Shown: positions 38,289 through 47,434 of the stretch, piece after piece
Position numbering within the stretch: position 1 is the first letter of the stretch
Layout: every line of letters starts with the position of its first letter
Assembly: GCF_900111165.1 (NCBI RefSeq)
Contig: NZ_FOGH01000001.1
Span: forward strand, 124,001 to 188,000
DNA length: 64,000 nucleotides
Reading direction: 5' to 3'
From: Nitrosomonas sp. Nm51
Lineage (GTDB): Bacteria; Pseudomonadota; Gammaproteobacteria; Burkholderiales; Nitrosomonadaceae
Notes under the pieces: generated by a model
Told to the model about the DNA's origin: nothing
The model's input: only the letters and a program-made list of their open reading frames with translations
Databases searched by the model: none
Program-made: the position numbers and the translations under genes

Positions 38289-39872
38289 ATGAACAAGTAT
38301 GAAATCGCCGCTAATGGGATGCGCGACATATTCCGGAAGCAATCATTCAAGTTTTTGTGGGCGGTTGCGGCTGGAATTTTTCTGATGGCCGGGTTTATGC
38401 AAAATGCCCATAGCGCTGTTACATACCATGCCCTGCCTTTTAAAGCGGAAGATTTAAAAGCTGGAGAACGGGTCTCTACGGGAGATCATGCCAGCGGTAT
38501 ACAAGGCGAAGGAGAAGATTTTGGCGTAAAACGCTATTTGGGAAATAAAAAGTGGAGTCATGTTAAAAACGGCACCGATGGCAAGAAAAATACGGACTAT
38601 CTGATATATGGCAAACCGGTTTATGCGATTGGTGACGGTACGATAGTCGGTTGCTGGCGGAATGCCCCCGAAAATCCTCGTCCTGGAGAGCGGCATGCAA
38701 AAAAAGATAGAATTCCGGGCGGCGGTAACATGCTTTGGGTGGATCATGCCGATGGAACCAGAGTGCTCTATGCGCATATGATTCCAGGCTCAATTTATGA
38801 GAAATTATGTGCCAATAATGCCCAATTGTTTCCCAAGCCAAAATCCGACGCCAATCCAGAGGGTAATTATGTGATGTTGCCCGCCGGTAAAACGGTAAAG
38901 ATTAAAAAAGGACAGTTTTTGGGAAAAGCGGGTAACTCAGGCAGTTCTTCCGGTCCGCATCTTCACCTCCATATGCAAAAAGCTGGAAAAGCCGCAAAAA
39001 TGTTTTTCGAGCGCGGCTTGTATAAAAGCAGTGTCAATGCTGATCTGAACGGATGGAAAAATTTTGCTAAAAAAGAAATTCCGGATGGAAAAATTTTAAT
39101 CTGGCCGCCGCGGACAGTGTTCAATGAGTACACACGCTTTGGTTATAAAGATGACGATTTCCAACGGTTGTTTGACCATCTGGTTGATTCAGGCTATGAA
39201 CTGGAATGGATCGATGGATACAGTGTAAATAATCAGGGCTACCTCAATTTCAGCTGGAAGCCGGCCTCAGGAAAGAAATGGAAAGCCTATTTCGGACAAA
39301 CCGGCGCGCAGTATCAAAAGCGATATGACACCAACAAGAATCTGGCCCCCATTTTTGTTGACAGCTACACAATCGGCGGAAAGGTCCGTTACAACGTGAT
39401 TCTGAAAGCGGTGCCAGGCAATTACATGGCGCGTCATGGATTGACCTATGATCAGCATATGCAGGTTATGAAGGAAGCGAAAAAAAGAAAACTTGAGCCG
39501 GTTAACGTTTCCGTTGCTTCCGTTGGGAATAACCTGAGTTACACAGTACTTTACCGTAACCGCAATTATGGCGCCTGGAACATTAAATCCCGGATCAAAG
39601 AGGGCGATTACCAGAAAGTCTTCAACGATTTCAAGAAAGCCGGTAAAACACCTGTGTATCTCAATGCCTATAAACACAAAGGAACGACGTATTTTTCTGC
39701 AATTTTTGCAAAAAATGGCGGCGGCAGTTTAAAAGCCAGGCATGGTATGAGTGCATCCGTTTTGCAGAAAGAGTGGAAAAATGCCGTGGATAAAGGTTTT
39801 AACACCATGATTCTGACCGCATTTGACGGCGCTGCTTCAAAACACAGATTTGCGGGATTGTGGCGCAAATGA
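38289..39872 (+). CDS. M23 metallopeptidase with C-terminal tandem-repeat domain
   Basis: A 527-aa protein. GGAGG 8 bases before ATG 38289 fixes the start. An N-terminal hydrophobic segment (FLWAVAAGIFLMAGFMQNAHS) is a signal peptide. The M23 (LytM) domain, residues ~70-240, has VLYAHMIPG and GNSGSSSGPHLHLHMQ with the HxH zinc site. From ~270 on are repeats of a ~60-residue unit (RFGYKDDDFQRLFDHLVDSG, RHGLTYDQHMQVMKEAKKRK, RHGMSASVLQKEWKNAVDKG), resembling the bacterial tandem repeat domain of polyglycine-hydrolase-like proteins. The protein is probably exported, acting on peptidoglycan or on a rival's envelope. Confidence 0.85.
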   Translation: MNKYEIAANGMRDIFRKQSFKFLWAVAAGIFLMAGFMQNAHSAVTYHALPFKAEDLKAGERVSTGDHASGIQGEGEDFGVKRYLGNKKWSHVKNGTDGKKNTDYLIYGKPVYAIGDGTIVGCWRNAPENPRPGERHAKKDRIPGGGNMLWVDHADGTRVLYAHMIPGSIYEKLCANNAQLFPKPKSDANPEGNYVMLPAGKTVKIKKGQFLGKAGNSGSSSGPHLHLHMQKAGKAAKMFFERGLYKSSVNADLNGWKNFAKKEIPDGKILIWPPRTVFNEYTRFGYKDDDFQRLFDHLVDSGYELEWIDGYSVNNQGYLNFSWKPASGKKWKAYFGQTGAQYQKRYDTNKNLAPIFVDSYTIGGKVRYNVILKAVPGNYMARHGLTYDQHMQVMKEAKKRKLEPVNVSVASVGNNLSYTVLYRNRNYGAWNIKSRIKEGDYQKVFNDFKKAGKTPVYLNAYKHKGTTYFSAIFAKNGGGSLKARHGMSASVLQKEWKNAVDKGFNTMILTAFDGAASKHRFAGLWRK

Positions 39873-39970
39873 ACTGCGTTATCGCGCAGGATTGTTATCA
39901 ATAAACGTGGCGGAAATTCAGTGCCGGCTTGAACTGTTTATTCTGATCTATGCACGCTGACCACTTTAAG

Positions 39971-40009
39971 CGGCAACGTACCGACATCGCTAGTGCCGGT
40001 ACGTTGCCG
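39971..40009. terminator. Hairpin after the M23 gene
   Basis: CGGCAACGTACCG (39971-39983) and CGGTACGTTGCCG (39997-40009) form a perfect 13-bp stem. No T-run follows, so it may be a factor-assisted terminator or mRNA-protecting hairpin. Confidence 0.5.
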
Positions 40010-40024
40010 TTCCCGGCCATGAGT

Positions 40025-40171
40025 CTAAAACTTTAATCCTTCATCCCAACGTACATGAAATCGTCCGCCAGGTGTTGATAAACGTAATTCCTTTGTACTT
40101 TGATTCATCTCATGTACAGCGAGATTAACTGCTTTTACCAGCTCTCTTTGCTCAAATTCCATTTCACCCAT
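40025..40171 (-). pseudogene. Transposase N-terminal fragment (48 codons)
   Basis: The minus-strand frame starts MGEMEFEQRELVKAVNLAVH and ends LSTPGGRFHVRWDEGLKF. The segment S.PGGR.HVRWDE is the N-terminal block of a group of transposases, after which the protein should run on for several hundred residues but stops here. It lies 300 bp before the conflict operon and may mark an old insertion. Confidence 0.45.
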
Positions 40172-40466
40172 TGGGTGACTCCTGTCTTTAGTCCGAAAAC
40201 CTTGACACTACTACGTTTGAGCTAATTTTTGTAGATCTAACTGAGGAAAATAGGTTAATGTGCTTGCTGAACTGATTCAAGTCGCTGATTGCAAGTTACT
40301 GGAATGCGTTAAACTTAATGGAGTAAATGAACGCGCAGTTTATTCAGAATTCTGCGTTCGCTTTCGAATTGGCTAAAACGAACATTCGTATTTTCGAAAC
40401 ATTTTCCTTGTGCCGACGATTCCTGAGGGTAAAATAATCCCGAAAACGGGGATTAAAAAAACGCGC
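40172..40466. other. Leader region of the TIR-MoxR-DGR operon
   Basis: About 295 bp without a gene. It must hold the promoter of the operon. It contains AT-rich inverted words (AACGCGCAG and CTGCGTT; TTCGTATTTTCGAA). No clear sigma-70 box can be singled out by eye. Confidence 0.35.
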
Positions 40467-41876
40467 ATGGGGCATGAAATCCACATTTTTTTGTCATACC
40501 GACAGAAAAATCCTGACGATATAAAAGCACGCGATATGCTTGCAGCATTATGCACCAAGCATGGATTTAAACTGATCTACGATGAGAATACACTGGGCGA
40601 AGGGGAAAACCTGACCCGGTTTATGAATGATCTCGGATCAGCGCGCTGTGTTTTGATACTTCTGAGTCCCGAATATTTCAAATCGGCCTATACCCTGTAT
40701 GAACTCATCCGCATTTATGAAAATGCAGACCTGGACAGGCGCTTTATTTTTCCATTGCGCGCGACAGCGGATATGAGCGCATATGTAAAAACCGGTGCCA
40801 AAAATGACTGCTGGCTGAAAAGTGAAGCGGTGCGCAACGAATTGTGCAGCAGGCTGAAAGAAAATGATGAAAGCGCAGTCTGGGAATGTGTTCTTGATGC
40901 CTGGGATGCGATCGTTGGCAAAAATCTGGATACGGTAACCCCGTCACTGGAACAAAACGGGCCTGAGGAGGTTCTGGAGGCAAAGCTTGCAACGGTCAGG
41001 GAAACCATCGATAAAGCAATTGCCGATGAACACGAACTGTTATGCAAAAGGATTCAATCAGAACTGACATTTTTTCTGGAAGAACACAATATTCCGCTGA
41101 AGCATTTGAAGCATAGGCTTGGACTTCTACCAGGTACCGATATCGAAGAATTGGCCGAAGTCCTTGTGGAAAAACAAGTCAGCGACGCAATTGGAGCAAT
41201 CACGGGGGTAATCACCAATCAGGAAGCGCAATTAAAACAGGATAACCGCTGGTATGAGGCGTTATCCGATGCGGAGCAGATCTGCGGCTGGCTGTTGATC
41301 GGCAGCGTCGATCCGGTCTGGTGGTTCCATCACCAGTTGAAAATGAAACACATTGGGAAAACGGATATCAGGAACCAGTTAATACTGGAGCATCATGCGT
41401 ATGCTGAAGTGATTATTTCCCGCAGCATTCTGCGTAACGCCAGTTTCAGGCTGGACAAAAACAAAGCCGTGCCCTCGATAGATGCTGAGATCAATTTAAT
41501 GGTGGTATTTGATGCTTCAAAAGATGCGCTAGGTCAACAGTTTTTGTCGGATATCTACAAAGATTTGTGCGATAAAAACAAGGGCCCGAATGACACGGAC
41601 GAAATGATTGTGGATGAGGTTTATGGTCGGGCTTATGCGATATATAAGTCCAAAGGAAGGCCTGTCTGTTATTTGCTGTCGCGTGATATTCTGAACCAGT
41701 TTGAGCAGCAATCCTGGTATGCCTACGCCAGACAGAAACTCACAGGTTATCTGCAGTTCGTTTACTGCGATATCCCTCCGCGCGATGAAGCACTGAAAAC
41801 CATGCCTTCCAGTTTGGAAGAACAGGAGGGTTTGATCGGACAAATCGGATATTTGCTGTCTTTGCGAGGCAGATAA
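40467..41876 (+). CDS. TIR-domain protein, first gene of the DGR conflict operon
   Basis: A 469-aa protein. MGHEIHIFLSYRQKNPDD opens a TIR domain (residues 1-~130): box 1 IFLSYR, FKLIYDENTLGEG, and VLILLSPEYFKSAYTLYELI, where Glu79 sits at the catalytic Glu position of NAD-cleaving TIRs. The remaining 340 residues are unrecognised, with a Trp-rich segment (GWLLIGSVDPVWWFHHQLKM) and an alpha/beta-looking C-terminus. The likely role is effector: NAD+ depletion or cyclic-ADP-ribose signalling on activation. An in-frame GTG at 40410 is a possible earlier start, but the TIR fold begins at ATG 40467. The next gene follows after 20 bp. Confidence 0.8.
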   Translation: MGHEIHIFLSYRQKNPDDIKARDMLAALCTKHGFKLIYDENTLGEGENLTRFMNDLGSARCVLILLSPEYFKSAYTLYELIRIYENADLDRRFIFPLRATADMSAYVKTGAKNDCWLKSEAVRNELCSRLKENDESAVWECVLDAWDAIVGKNLDTVTPSLEQNGPEEVLEAKLATVRETIDKAIADEHELLCKRIQSELTFFLEEHNIPLKHLKHRLGLLPGTDIEELAEVLVEKQVSDAIGAITGVITNQEAQLKQDNRWYEALSDAEQICGWLLIGSVDPVWWFHHQLKMKHIGKTDIRNQLILEHHAYAEVIISRSILRNASFRLDKNKAVPSIDAEINLMVVFDASKDALGQQFLSDIYKDLCDKNKGPNDTDEMIVDEVYGRAYAIYKSKGRPVCYLLSRDILNQFEQQSWYAYARQKLTGYLQFVYCDIPPRDEALKTMPSSLEEQEGLIGQIGYLLSLRGR

Positions 41877-41896
41877 ATAATGACTAAGGACCTGGT

Positions 41897-42922
41897 ATGT
41901 CGACACAACTTCCGCTTGAAAATTTTTTCCCGCAAGACCTGAAAATTTCAAATCCTTCGAGACAATTGCATCACCTGTTTGACGAACGGGATTGCTATGC
42001 GCTCTGGGCGGCGTATTCGGCGGGCAGGCCGTTGCTGGTGCGCGGCAAGCCGGGAACCGGGAAAAGCCAGTTGGCCAGAGCGATTGCCGAACAGCTCGGG
42101 TGGGCGTTTGTCAGCGAAGTGATTCGCGGCAATACCGAATTGAGTGATCTTCACTGGCATTTTGACGCCATCGGCCGTCTGGGGGAGGCACAGGCGCGTG
42201 GTATTGCAGGAGATACACACGGCACGGACAGGCTCGATCCGCTCAACTTTCTGTCGCCGGGCGCTTTCTGGTGGGCGTTTCACTGGAAAAGCGCTGAGCA
42301 GCAATACACGGGCCGCAACAACCACTTGCGTCCCAAACCGGAAAAACCTGATGCGACAAACGAAACAGGAAAAAACTGGCAGCCTGAAACGGGCGGCGTG
42401 GTGCTGTTGCTCGATGAAATCGACAAGGCTGAACCCGATCTGCCCAACGGTCTGCTCGAGACACTCGGGCAGTACCGGTTCACCGTGCCGTACCTCAAAG
42501 ATGACGTTACTGAAGAGTCAGTGAAAAACCCAATTGGTGCCGATCCATCCCGGGTACTGATTGTCATTACCACCAATGAAGAGCGCGAACTGCCGAGCGC
42601 GTTTGTACGCCGCTGCTTTGTCCATACCTTAACCATGGAAGATTCCACGAAAAAACTGGAAAATGGCCTGGAAGCGCGTGTCGACTGGCTGGTCAAACGC
42701 GGTCAACTTCATTTCGGCGCGCGAATTGCTGATGATGTATACAAAGTGGCGGCTGACTTGCTGTGGAAGGACAGAACGTCCGGTGCGCATCTGCGCTACC
42801 CGCCCGGGTTGGCTGAGTATATCGATCTGTTGAATGTGCTGCGGGATTTACCTAAACAGGAACAAAAAGATCGCTTGCAGAAAATTGCATGCTATGCGCT
42901 GCAAAAGGAAGCGGGCGATTAA
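41897..42922 (+). CDS. MoxR-type AAA+ ATPase
   Basis: A 341-aa AAA+ ATPase. Walker A is RGKPGTGKSQLA (residues 49-60), Walker B VVLLLDEIDKAEPDL (~167-181), sensor 1 VLIVITTNEERELP, and an arginine-finger region is at SAFVRRCF. The insert EVIRGNTELSDLHWHFDAIG is typical of MoxR-like proteins paired with vWA proteins. AAGGA precedes the ATG. It ends 3 bp before the next gene, which contains a vWA-like region, so MoxR and vWA partners are adjacent as in the known MoxR-vWA conflict systems. It probably gates activation of the complex by ATP hydrolysis. Confidence 0.93.
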   Translation: MSTQLPLENFFPQDLKISNPSRQLHHLFDERDCYALWAAYSAGRPLLVRGKPGTGKSQLARAIAEQLGWAFVSEVIRGNTELSDLHWHFDAIGRLGEAQARGIAGDTHGTDRLDPLNFLSPGAFWWAFHWKSAEQQYTGRNNHLRPKPEKPDATNETGKNWQPETGGVVLLLDEIDKAEPDLPNGLLETLGQYRFTVPYLKDDVTEESVKNPIGADPSRVLIVITTNEERELPSAFVRRCFVHTLTMEDSTKKLENGLEARVDWLVKRGQLHFGARIADDVYKVAADLLWKDRTSGAHLRYPPGLAEYIDLLNVLRDLPKQEQKDRLQKIACYALQKEAGD

Positions 42923-42925
42923 ATC

Positions 42926-45811
42926 ATGGCATGGGGGCGGCTGGCGCTGATTCAGGCTGCGGGCGAGTCGGAACAGGTTTTGCAGCAGACGGCGGCGCTA
43001 TTCGGTTACGAACAGTTGCCGTTGAACGATGCGTTGCAGAAAGACGGCGATTCAAAGCGGGTTGAAGACTTTGTTGCGGAAAAGAAACCGGAGCATAGCG
43101 TGCCTGCTGCAAAAATACGCAGACCGCCCGCGCGTTTCATTTGCGTGACGCAAACCGAATTTCCGGGCGACGTTGAACAACCGCAACGTCCCGGCTATCT
43201 CGACGATCCTGAAAAACAACTAGCGTTGAACGACGGTAAGCCGGGAACATACGCTTTTGTACCGCCGCGCCCGCTGCTGCCGTTGGCGCGTCTGCTGCCG
43301 TTTTTGCTGAACAGTCTGGGCCAACCGGTGATGAGTAACCGGCTCGATCATCACCGGCTCGCACGCTGGATTACACAGGGCAAGCCGCTGCAACGGCTGC
43401 CGTACAAAAAACGGCAGCGCTGGCCGCAGCGGCTGCATATTATCGTCGATTGCCGCGATGCGCTGGAGCCGTTCTGGTCTGATTTTGCATTGATTGTGAG
43501 CGCGCTGAAAAAACTGCTCGGCGACGAGGCGGTTGAATCGGTGCGGCTGGAACACGACCGGATGGACCGCGAAGACTGTCTGCGCATTACCTGGCTAGCC
43601 GGTGCCGTGGCAAAAGAAAGCGCCGCTCATGAAATTCAGTGGCAGCGCTGGCAATTGCCTTCGCCGGATACATCCATCCTGATACTGGGCGATCTGGGCG
43701 CAAGTGAGCCGGAAGGTAATGCCGCAATCCGCTGGCGGCGTTTTGCGCGCCGTTTGTACTTGCATGCTGCTCCTGTTGTCACGCTGAGTCCGGCACGGCA
43801 GTCTCCGCAAGATCCGGTGGCCTGCCGCATATTCCGGCCGCACGCGCTGAACGATCAGCGCAGCCTGCCGCGTCATCCCGGGCGCAGCGGTTTTGATTGC
43901 GGTGTTCAGGATGGCGATCAATTACAGGACTGCCTGACGTTTCTGTCCGCGTTGCCGGTGGTGGACAGCGGCCTGCTGCGCCGGCTGCGCGATGAATTGC
44001 GCTGGGGCGGCAGCGAACTGGAGAGTCTGCTCTGGAACCATGTGGCTATCGACCGAATCGGGATCGGCATCCGGTTGAAAGAGCCAGTCGCAAAGTTATA
44101 CCGGGAGCGCTACCAGGCGCAGTTTGCCAAAACCCTCCAGGCGGAAAAATTCTGGCGGATCGTCAATGTACATCACCGGAGCGCCTTTACCGGGTTGCGT
44201 CAACTGGAAAAACTGAATCAGTGTCTGTTCGAGGATCAGCAGGATGACGGCATGTTCGAGTATATGCAAAGCTTGTGCGCCACGCTTGCGAAGCCGGACG
44301 CGGACGCCGCGCGGCGCAAAATGCTGCAACAGCAATGCCGCACCGTTCTGGCTTCCGCACCACCCGGTATCTGGCAAGACCCGAATCGGAATTATCGCGA
44401 ACTGGGTTATCAATTGTTTGCATCTGCATATGAAGATGACATCCGGGCTGGAAAATGGCCGCAATATCTGGAACCGGGGTTCGATCCGGCGCAACTGCGC
44501 TGGCTGTTCGATGACGATCAGCATGAACAGCGGGTAACGTGGCTGGTGGCGCAAACGGGCGACCAGGGGCAATGTGTATTGCTGCAACAGGACAAGGCGG
44601 ATGCAGCGGGTCAAACGGTTGTTGCGCCTGTGGCTGCAATACAGGCGCAAGCGCAGATACCGCCGGTACTGACTCTGCCATCCGGTGAGCGTATTCCGGT
44701 TCAGCATGGCACGCACGTGCGCGTGCCGCATGACAAAGCGCTTGCGCTGCACACATTTTGGGAGCGGGTGCATCTGGAAGCCATGCAAAAACCCGCCTGG
44801 GCGCACGCCATTTATTGGGACAGTAAGCTTTACGCCAGCATGACGCTGGCTGCCGCGACACACTATTTTTCCTGGGATGCGTTTCAACGAGAACGTGAAG
44901 GTATCTCACTGTATGGCTGGATCAATCAGGACCCGCAGGATATTGTCCAATTTGATGACTGCGGCCTGTATTTCGATTTGACGATCAGCGGCGTCACCCA
45001 GCGCTTCCGCTGGATAGAGCCCGGCACGTTCCAAATGGGCTCACCGGAAACCGAGCTTGAGCGATTTGATGACGAAGCACAGCATCAGGTAACAGTCAGC
45101 AAGGGTTTCTGGCTTGCGGATACCACCTGCACGCAGGCGCTGTGGCAGGCGGTGATGAGGGAAAATCCGGCGCATTTTAAAGAGAGTGACGATAATCCGG
45201 TGGAGCAGGTGAGCTGGGATGATGTGCAACACTTTATCAAAACGGTGAATAAACAGCACCCGGCTGTTCAATTGCGACTGCCGACCGAAGCGGAATGGGA
45301 ATACGCGTGCCGGGCAGGCAACGAAGCGCCATTTTCGTTTGGTCAAACGATGACTGCTGGTCAGGTGAATTTTGATGGTAATTTTCCCTATGCAGGTGGC
45401 CAAAAGGGTGATTATCGTGGGAAAACCGTTGCAGTCAAATCATTACCAGCCAATCCGTGGGGACTGTACGAAATGCATGGTAATGTCTATGAGTGGTGTC
45501 AGGACTGGTACGGTGATTATCCGGCAGAACCGGTTACCAATCCGCAAGGGCCGGCCGGCGGCGCGGGGCGTGTTATCCGCGGTGGTTCCTGGCTCAACCT
45601 CGGCGGGCGCGTTCGTTCTGCTTCCCGCAACTGGCGCAGCCCTGACGAGCGTAACGACGATCTTGGTTTCCGTCTTGCCCTGGGTCATGTTGAGCCCGGA
45701 CAGGCCGGTCATGATGGACAGCCGCTGAGGGACGATGCGGCAGGCAATCATGACGCAAATCAGCAGGGAATGCTGAAGCGGTTGAAGCAGAAGCTACGAA
45801 AAAAACAATGA
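42926..45811 (+). CDS. vWA-like/FGE-fold DGR target protein 1 (961 aa)
   Basis: Residues ~170-330 look like a degenerate vWA domain (LHIIVDCRDALEPFWSDFAL with the first strand and Asp, later TSILILGDLGASEP). Residues ~340-670 are an unassigned helical middle. Residues ~680-930 are an FGE/SUMF1-type C-type-lectin fold: FRWIEPGTFQMGSPETE, LPTEAEWEYACRAG, GLYEMHGNVYEWCQDWYGDY and IRGGSW. The VR covers residues 879-919. The catalytic Cys pair of true FGEs is absent, so it is a binding, not modifying, domain. It overlaps the HRDC gene by 4 bp (ATGA). The likely role is sensor-adaptor between the MoxR ATPase and a ligand, with a tip diversified by the reverse transcriptase. Confidence 0.88.
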   Translation: MAWGRLALIQAAGESEQVLQQTAALFGYEQLPLNDALQKDGDSKRVEDFVAEKKPEHSVPAAKIRRPPARFICVTQTEFPGDVEQPQRPGYLDDPEKQLALNDGKPGTYAFVPPRPLLPLARLLPFLLNSLGQPVMSNRLDHHRLARWITQGKPLQRLPYKKRQRWPQRLHIIVDCRDALEPFWSDFALIVSALKKLLGDEAVESVRLEHDRMDREDCLRITWLAGAVAKESAAHEIQWQRWQLPSPDTSILILGDLGASEPEGNAAIRWRRFARRLYLHAAPVVTLSPARQSPQDPVACRIFRPHALNDQRSLPRHPGRSGFDCGVQDGDQLQDCLTFLSALPVVDSGLLRRLRDELRWGGSELESLLWNHVAIDRIGIGIRLKEPVAKLYRERYQAQFAKTLQAEKFWRIVNVHHRSAFTGLRQLEKLNQCLFEDQQDDGMFEYMQSLCATLAKPDADAARRKMLQQQCRTVLASAPPGIWQDPNRNYRELGYQLFASAYEDDIRAGKWPQYLEPGFDPAQLRWLFDDDQHEQRVTWLVAQTGDQGQCVLLQQDKADAAGQTVVAPVAAIQAQAQIPPVLTLPSGERIPVQHGTHVRVPHDKALALHTFWERVHLEAMQKPAWAHAIYWDSKLYASMTLAAATHYFSWDAFQREREGISLYGWINQDPQDIVQFDDCGLYFDLTISGVTQRFRWIEPGTFQMGSPETELERFDDEAQHQVTVSKGFWLADTTCTQALWQAVMRENPAHFKESDDNPVEQVSWDDVQHFIKTVNKQHPAVQLRLPTEAEWEYACRAGNEAPFSFGQTMTAGQVNFDGNFPYAGGQKGDYRGKTVAVKSLPANPWGLYEMHGNVYEWCQDWYGDYPAEPVTNPQGPAGGAGRVIRGGSWLNLGGRVRSASRNWRSPDERNDDLGFRLALGHVEPGQAGHDGQPLRDDAAGNHDANQQGMLKRLKQKLRKKQ
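45560..45683 (+). repeat. DGR variable repeat VR1
   Basis: 124 bp aligned without gaps to TR 47311-47434. There are 16 differences, all at template adenines: codons AAC to CTC, CTC, CGC, TCC, CGC and GAC, AGG to GGG and TGG, AAG to GAG, AAT to GAT, CTA to CTG. No non-adenine position differs. It encodes the surface loops of the FGE-fold domain between IRGGSW and LGFRLAL. Confidence 0.96.
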
Positions 45812-46302
45812 AATACCGTTTTTTCACCATACCGGTAAGTGATACAGTCAACGCTGCACATGAACTGAATCAATTCTGTGCGCAGCACAGAATTTGCGAA
45901 GTCGAAAAACACTTTGTGGCGCATGGCGCAGCCAGTTTTTGGTCATTTTGTGTGACATGGACCGATCAGGAAACTGCTCTGACTTCGGGCAGCGTCAGGC
46001 AGCGCAATGATAAAATCGATTACAAGGAATTGCTGGGCGATGATGAGTTCACCCTCTATTCCCGGTTGCGCGTACTGCGCAAAACGATTGCTGAACGCGA
46101 AGGAACGCCGGCGTATAACGTATTCACCAATGCGCAACTTGCCGCCGTTGTGCAGCAGCGCATCACAACAAAATCGGCTTTGCTGGAAATCGAGGGCATA
46201 GGAAAAATGCGTGTAGAAAAGTATGCCGATGAATTGCTGGCATGTTTGAAAAATTTTTACGCCAGCGGTCACGCGGATGAAAAGAATACTGATCACACTT
46301 GA
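45808..46302 (+). CDS. HRDC-domain DGR accessory protein
   Basis: A 164-aa protein. The C-terminal half is an HRDC domain: LYSRLRVLRKTIAEREGTPA, YNVFTNAQLAAVVQQRITTK, LLEIEGIGKMRVEKYADELL, the pattern of the helicase/RNaseD C-terminal nucleic-acid-binding module. The N-terminal half (FFTIPVSDTVNAAHELNQFC) is unassigned. HRDC proteins are known companions of DGR reverse transcriptases, where they probably replace the usual Avd protein in binding template RNA; no Avd gene was seen here. It overlaps the target gene by 4 bp and the reverse transcriptase gene by 26 bp. Confidence 0.85.
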   Translation: MKYRFFTIPVSDTVNAAHELNQFCAQHRICEVEKHFVAHGAASFWSFCVTWTDQETALTSGSVRQRNDKIDYKELLGDDEFTLYSRLRVLRKTIAEREGTPAYNVFTNAQLAAVVQQRITTKSALLEIEGIGKMRVEKYADELLACLKNFYASGHADEKNTDHT

Positions 46303-47284
46303 GGCCATTTCCGAGCGCAAGAATCTTGTGCTTGCCTTGCATAAAGCAGCAAGGGGCAAGCGGCACCGGTCCGATGTGCAGGCTTTTTTTCACAATATGG
46401 ATGCCAATTTGAACCGGTTGGGTCGAGATATTTGCCAATTACGCCTGCCGTATGGGCTGTTCAGGACTTTTGAAATTCATGATCCGAAAAAACGCCTCAT
46501 TCATGCGGCTTGTTTTGAAGACCGCGTTTTTCACCATGCTTTGATGAATCTTGCTGGTGAAGTATTGGAACGGGCAATGATGCCACAAAGCTTTGCCTGC
46601 CGTCGGGGAATGGGTGTCCATAAAGCAGCGAAAAAAGTACAGCAGCTTCTATGCCGCAATACCTGGTATGGCAAAATCGATATCGATGGCTATTTTGCAT
46701 CGATACCGCACGGCCGCCTGCTTGAAGTTTTGTTGCGCCGCTACAAGGGTGAGGCGTGCATTGCGCAATTCAAACGTATCATTGCCAGTTACCAGAGTGG
46801 CCCAGAAACTGGTTTGCCGATTGGATCGCTGACATCGCAGTATTTCGCCAATTATTATCTGGATGGTCTGGATCGGTTGTTGTCTGCATCGACTCTGGTC
46901 AAAGGACATGTACGCTATATGGATGATGTTATCTGGTGGGGTGATGACAGACAGTCGGTTCGCGACGTTTTGCAGTTTTTAGTTGAATGGTTATGGCGGG
47001 AAAGAACCCTAAAGATCAAGCCGAATGCGCAAATTCAACCGAGCAGCCATGGTGTGACCTATTGCGGCTTTCGTGTTTTGCGCGGCGCCATGCGCCTTAG
47101 TCGACGGCGCAAGCGGCGCTATCAGCAACGACGGCTCTATTGGGAACAGCTTTGCCGGCATGGCGAAATCAGCCCGCAACAGCTACAGCGGGCATACGCC
47201 GGCGTGCAGGCTATTACCGCGCAAACTGATTCCCGTGCGTGGCGTATAGAAAACCTGCGCCGTCATCCCGCGTATGCGGTATGA
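46277..47284 (+). CDS. Diversity-generating retroelement reverse transcriptase
   Basis: A 335-aa RT. KIDIDGYFASIPH (residues 133-145) carries the first catalytic Asp. GLPIGSLTSQYFANYYL contains IGSLTSQ (182-188), the I-G-x3-S-Q motif that marks DGR RTs instead of the QG of other RTs. HVRYMDDVIWW has the YMDD box (214-217). A thumb-like basic tail (LSRRRKRRYQQRR) follows. The length is right for DGR RTs (~300-400 aa). It copies TR RNA with adenine errors into cDNA that replaces VR. Its stop is 26 bp before TR. It lacks the maturase and endonuclease domains of intron RTs. Confidence 0.96.
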   Translation: MKRILITLEAISERKNLVLALHKAARGKRHRSDVQAFFHNMDANLNRLGRDICQLRLPYGLFRTFEIHDPKKRLIHAACFEDRVFHHALMNLAGEVLERAMMPQSFACRRGMGVHKAAKKVQQLLCRNTWYGKIDIDGYFASIPHGRLLEVLLRRYKGEACIAQFKRIIASYQSGPETGLPIGSLTSQYFANYYLDGLDRLLSASTLVKGHVRYMDDVIWWGDDRQSVRDVLQFLVEWLWRERTLKIKPNAQIQPSSHGVTYCGFRVLRGAMRLSRRRKRRYQQRRLYWEQLCRHGEISPQQLQRAYAGVQAITAQTDSRAWRIENLRRHPAYAV

Positions 47285-47310
47285 TAATGGCGGGTGACAG
47301 ATCAGCAAGC

Positions 47311-47434
47311 GGCGCGGGGCGTGTTATCCGCGGTGGTTCCTGGAACAACAACGGCAGGAACGTTCGTTCTGCTAACCGCAACAGGAACAGCCCTGACAAG
47401 CGTAACAACAATCTTGGTTTCCGTCTTGCCCTAG
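47311..47434 (+). repeat. DGR template repeat (TR)
   Basis: A 124-bp template. Its core codons are strongly AAC/AAT/AGG-rich: TGG AAC AAC AAC, then AGG AAC, AAC CGC AAC AGG AAC, and AAC AAC AAT before CTTGGTTTCCG. It has 28 adenines; 16 are changed in VR1 and 17 in VR2. It lies between the RT and target 2 on the same strand. A frame that overlaps the end of the RT gene reads through it (GRVIRGGSWNNNGRN), but this is most likely template RNA rather than a gene. Just after TR, base 47435 is C where both VRs have G. Confidence 0.96.

Noticed and set aside
46277-47284. Group II intron or retron reverse transcriptase instead of a DGR RT
   Set aside because: No maturase or endonuclease domain, no msr/msd-like RNA; the IGSLTSQ motif and the adjacent TR/VR pairs settle it as DGR.
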